A stretch of DNA of 64,000 nt from UBA5951 sp009936885. GTDB taxonomy: Bacteria > Pseudomonadota > Alphaproteobacteria > Puniceispirillales > Puniceispirillaceae. Positions 62,042 to 64,000 of this stretch are shown here, piece by piece (the first letter of the stretch is position 1; each line of letters opens with the position of its first letter). The position numbers were made by a program, and so were the translations under genes. Where the stretch lies: assembly GCA_937996625.1 (NCBI GenBank), contig CALKVA010000007.1:59094-123093 (forward strand), given 5' to 3'. The notes under the pieces were generated by a model. It saw only the letters and a program-made list of their open reading frames with translations, ran no database searches and had not been told where the DNA came from.

Positions 62042-63430
62042 CTACACAAACATAAAATCAGGACTACAATATAAAATGGCTAATCTCTCATAGGTATTAT
62101 CATTTGATCTTATTGCCTCAAGGGTTCGGCCGTCTATTTTCATTCTTGTGGTAATTTCTTCTATTCCTTGAAAGTCCCTAGAATTCCAAAGAGAAAAATT
62201 AACATACCGAAGTCGACGATCTAAATATTCCTGCGAAACCCAATCAGAGCTTTTAGAACTATACCCATTAGGTTGACGTACTGACCAAAAATTCATACCG
62301 AGATCCATCAATATATTTCTTGCTTTTCTATCCCCGATTTTAATTATTCCGCCGTGAGTTCTTGACATTTGATATGCCCAGGTGCTGGGCCAGTTTAATT
62401 TTACATCATCTGTATTAAATGCGAGTTCAAGTACCTTTGAATGAACGGCGGGGAGATATCCATCGTTAACCGTCCAAACGTCTACCAATTGCTCAATGTG
62501 TTCTTGCTTAGGATTGTCTGATACGAAATGGCCCAATAATTTTTTACAACAAGCGGAGACGGTAGCAGGGTGCCTCGCAAGATGATCTAGCATTTCCCTT
62601 AACCCTTTTTTGAAATTAGACACTCGCTTTCCTAATACGATTGATTTTCCAGGTTCTGAATTTTCCGCAACAAATGGTTTCCGCAAATCCTTTGTTTTAT
62701 TAATCAGTTTTAAACCATATTCTTTTTCAGTATCAATTTTAAAACCCCAGCCAGTTAAAATTTTAGCCATTTCATGAATGTCAGCTTCAGTATATTGAGC
62801 GACAGGCGTAACGGTATGTAATTCAAGAACCTCACGCGCTAAATTATCATTCAACCCATCAGAATCATTAGAACCAGACTTTGTTTTGGAGTTAGGTCCA
62901 ATATTGTGAATATTATCAAGGTATTTTAGCATCGAAGGATGTGTTATTGCGTCATACAACATCTCTGAAAAATTGCCTTTTAAATTTTTGGCAATTGCTT
63001 CTTTTTCGTAATCCGCCTGCAAAGCCGCCGTGTAATTTACATTACCGACTGTAAAATGGTTCATCCAAAAATGAACAAACCTTTGGTTTACTTGATTTTC
63101 TCCATAAATAGCGTTTAGAGCATGCCTAATGTTATCGGCTACACTGAGTTCAATTTCACTATTTCTAAGGGCCTTAGTACTTTTACCCATTTTTCTTGCT
63201 TCAATTTTTTTAATTGCAAGAGATCTTATATGCAACGCCCTATCTCTTAAAATGTAGTTTGACCGTTCCAATAAATTTTTATGATTTTTCACAATTAGTT
63301 CAGGTAATGTTCCATTGTATGATTCTAATTCGAGCTGTTCATGCGCCCAGCCCAAACCATCCTCGGGTATAACTTCACTCGGCCGAAATCCAAACCCCAC
63401 CTTTAAAGCAAACTTAAAATTTTTATGCAA
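62042..63430 (-). CDS. DUF1800 domain-containing protein
   Basis: A 462-residue DUF1800 protein. It opens with KVGFGFRPSE, the family's N-terminal GFG.RP motif. NQRFVHFWMNHFTVGN (about 104-119), the NLAREVLELHTV segment (near 195) and the ILTGWGFKI motif (near 220) are hallmarks. No signal peptide is visible. It is transcribed just ahead of the DUF1501 gene (19-bp gap to the chosen start), and the pair is widespread in marine bacteria with unknown function. Confidence 0.9.
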   Translation of the reverse strand: MHKNFKFALKVGFGFRPSEVIPEDGLGWAHEQLELESYNGTLPELIVKNHKNLLERSNYILRDRALHIRSLAIKKIEARKMGKSTKALRNSEIELSVADNIRHALNAIYGENQVNQRFVHFWMNHFTVGNVNYTAALQADYEKEAIAKNLKGNFSEMLYDAITHPSMLKYLDNIHNIGPNSKTKSGSNDSDGLNDNLAREVLELHTVTPVAQYTEADIHEMAKILTGWGFKIDTEKEYGLKLINKTKDLRKPFVAENSEPGKSIVLGKRVSNFKKGLREMLDHLARHPATVSACCKKLLGHFVSDNPKQEHIEQLVDVWTVNDGYLPAVHSKVLELAFNTDDVKLNWPSTWAYQMSRTHGGIIKIGDRKARNILMDLGMNFWSVRQPNGYSSKSSDWVSQEYLDRRLRYVNFSLWNSRDFQGIEEITTRMKIDGRTLEAIRSNDNTYERLAILYCSPDFMFV

Positions 63431-63702
63431 AATTAAACTCCGAAAGATTTGGGTTAAGATTAAAATTTCTTTTGTTCAAGTTATCTAAAACGGGATAGCT
63501 CAATCCCTTTATGAAATTTAAGATGTCTTATATTCTCGGTAACTAATGCACATTTTGGATAGAATCAAGTTTTTTAATATCAAGAAATGCCTAGACGGCC
63601 CAAGGTGCCCGGACCACGGACCACAGTGCGAGCACGGGATGTTCTTGGAACGGGCTTCTAAGGTGAATTTATAATATATACAATTAGTAACTAGCAGCAC
63701 CC
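63431..63702. other. Intergenic region left of the HGGxSTG gene
   Basis: About 270 bp. An island of GC-rich sequence (63592-63655) contains CCGGACCACGGACC, similar to CGGACCGCGGACC after the right-hand repeat at 60.79 kb. No gene was recognised. Confidence 0.4.
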
Positions 63703-63731
63703 TTAACCAAGACCACTATTTATGGTATAAT
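63703..63731 (+). promoter_or_regulatory. Sigma70-type promoter for the HGGxSTG gene
   Basis: TTAACC (63703-63708), a 17-bp spacer and a perfect TATAAT (63726-63731), about 26 bp before the ATG at 63757. The -10 box is ideal and the -35 is partial. Confidence 0.65.
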
Positions 63732-63734
63732 ATT

Positions 63735-63749
63735 ACCCTATAATAGGGT
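63735..63749. promoter_or_regulatory. Operator-like palindrome overlapping the promoter start
   Basis: ACCCTA-TAA-TAGGGT, a perfect 6-bp inverted repeat just downstream of the -10 box, at the expected transcription start. The position suits a repressor site. Confidence 0.5.
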
Positions 63750-63756
63750 TTAATTA

Positions 63757-64000
63757 ATGTTTACAAAAAATAATGTTACCATTGGACTAGAATGGCGTTT
63801 TGGGCCTTCTTGGCCGGGGCAAAGGTGCTTTGCAAAGACTAGGCGGGGAAGCAAGTGCCAACGCCCTGCAAACAAAAGAAACGGGCGTTGTAGGCTTCAT
63901 GGTGGTGCGAGCACTGGTGCAAAGACTTTGGAAGGCCGAGAGCGTATTTCACAAACCAACATGCGCCACGGTAAATATACTAAGGACAAGCTTGAAAAAC
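63757..64000 (+). CDS. HGGxSTG domain-containing protein (3' partial)
   Basis: A frame starts at ATG 63757 and stays open to the window edge, giving 81 full codons. A Cys-rich segment (GQRCFAKTRRGSKCQRP, then GRCRLHGGASTG) is followed by AKTLEGRERISQTNMRHGKYTKDKL. This order (CxAKTRxGxxCxRPA..GRCxLHGGxSTG-KT-EG-ERI...HG-Y) defines a small family that is common in alphaproteobacteria and often near mobile DNA. Function is unknown; the spaced Cys/His pattern suggests metal or nucleic acid binding. It has a clear promoter. Confidence 0.8.
   Translation, partial: MFTKNNVTIGLEWRFGPSWPGQRCFAKTRRGSKCQRPANKRNGRCRLHGGASTGAKTLEGRERISQTNMRHGKYTKDKLEK

Noticed and set aside
1..64000. CRISPR arrays, rRNA operons, insertion sequences with transposase and prophage structural genes
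   Set aside because: No regularly spaced repeats, rRNA signatures, transposase or phage structural proteins were recognised on either strand.

Overview
The window looks like chromosomal DNA of an AT-rich marine alphaproteobacterium, plausibly a SAR116-type or related lineage. That placement is inference from gene content: a green-type proteorhodopsin next to a complete retinal pathway, a TIGR02186/Alph_Pro_TM protein, PstA with the long N-terminal insert common in alphaproteobacteria, several 2-hydroxyacid dehydrogenases, a TRAP-type solute receptor and a DUF1501/DUF1800 pair. No rRNA, complete tRNA or CRISPR array was seen.

Layout. 1-4.4 kb: housekeeping and stress genes (TIGR02186 protein cut by the window edge, universal stress protein, exported cyclophilin, RarD, ferredoxin reductase-like flavoprotein). 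4.8-12.3 kb: the phototrophy cassette, proteorhodopsin then crtE-crtI-crtB-crtY-blh-idi2. It makes IPP/DMAPP, GGPP, phytoene, lycopene, beta-carotene and finally retinal for the pump. A strong hairpin terminator sits between the opsin and crtE, and another ends the cassette. 12.7-24.5 kb: FMN hydroxyacid dehydrogenase, DEAD-box helicase, hisI, a molybdopterin operon (moaA-mobB-moeA-moaD-moaE), a CitE/MaoC/GST operon, a ketopantoate reductase-like gene and a Sco protein. 24.8-38.4 kb: accessory carbon metabolism, including an MBL hydrolase, a lone FliL-like protein, a HisD-family dehydrogenase with an SDR and a YtoQ protein, a TRAP receptor with no signal peptide, a second FMN hydroxyacid dehydrogenase, a MocA-like molybdopterin nucleotidyltransferase fusion, an Ldh-family dehydrogenase, an amidase, a maleylacetate reductase-like dehydrogenase and ChrA. 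38.5-49.8 kb: orphan xanthine dehydrogenase-family large subunit, giant FAD/Fe-S D-2-hydroxyacid dehydrogenase, class V aminotransferase (glyoxylate type), aldehyde dehydrogenase, xylulokinase and glycerate 2-kinase.

50.3-57.7 kb is a phosphate-starvation regulon, phoR-phoB-pstS-pstC-pstA-pstB-phoU, with recognisable Pho boxes before phoB and pstS and an attenuator-like hairpin after pstS.

57.9-64 kb is a recombined, accessory-looking region. It holds an alpha/beta hydrolase, a 3' fragment of a tRNA-Ser beside repeated TGGGGT-type sites (likely attachment-site scar), and an EamA exporter with base composition unlike its neighbours. A truncated membrane-protein gene overlaps the exporter's 3' end, and two imperfect direct repeats of about 79 bp flank both. 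After these come the DUF1501/DUF1800 pair and, at the right edge, the start of an HGGxSTG-type gene with a clear promoter and an overlapping operator-like palindrome.

The signals most worth following are the leaderless TRAP receptor with its paired operator-like repeats next to the HisD/SDR/YtoQ genes, and the repeat-flanked cargo block at 59.3-60.8 kb. Gene starts were moved from the longest open frame wherever a ribosome binding site or family alignment favoured an internal start; each case is noted.
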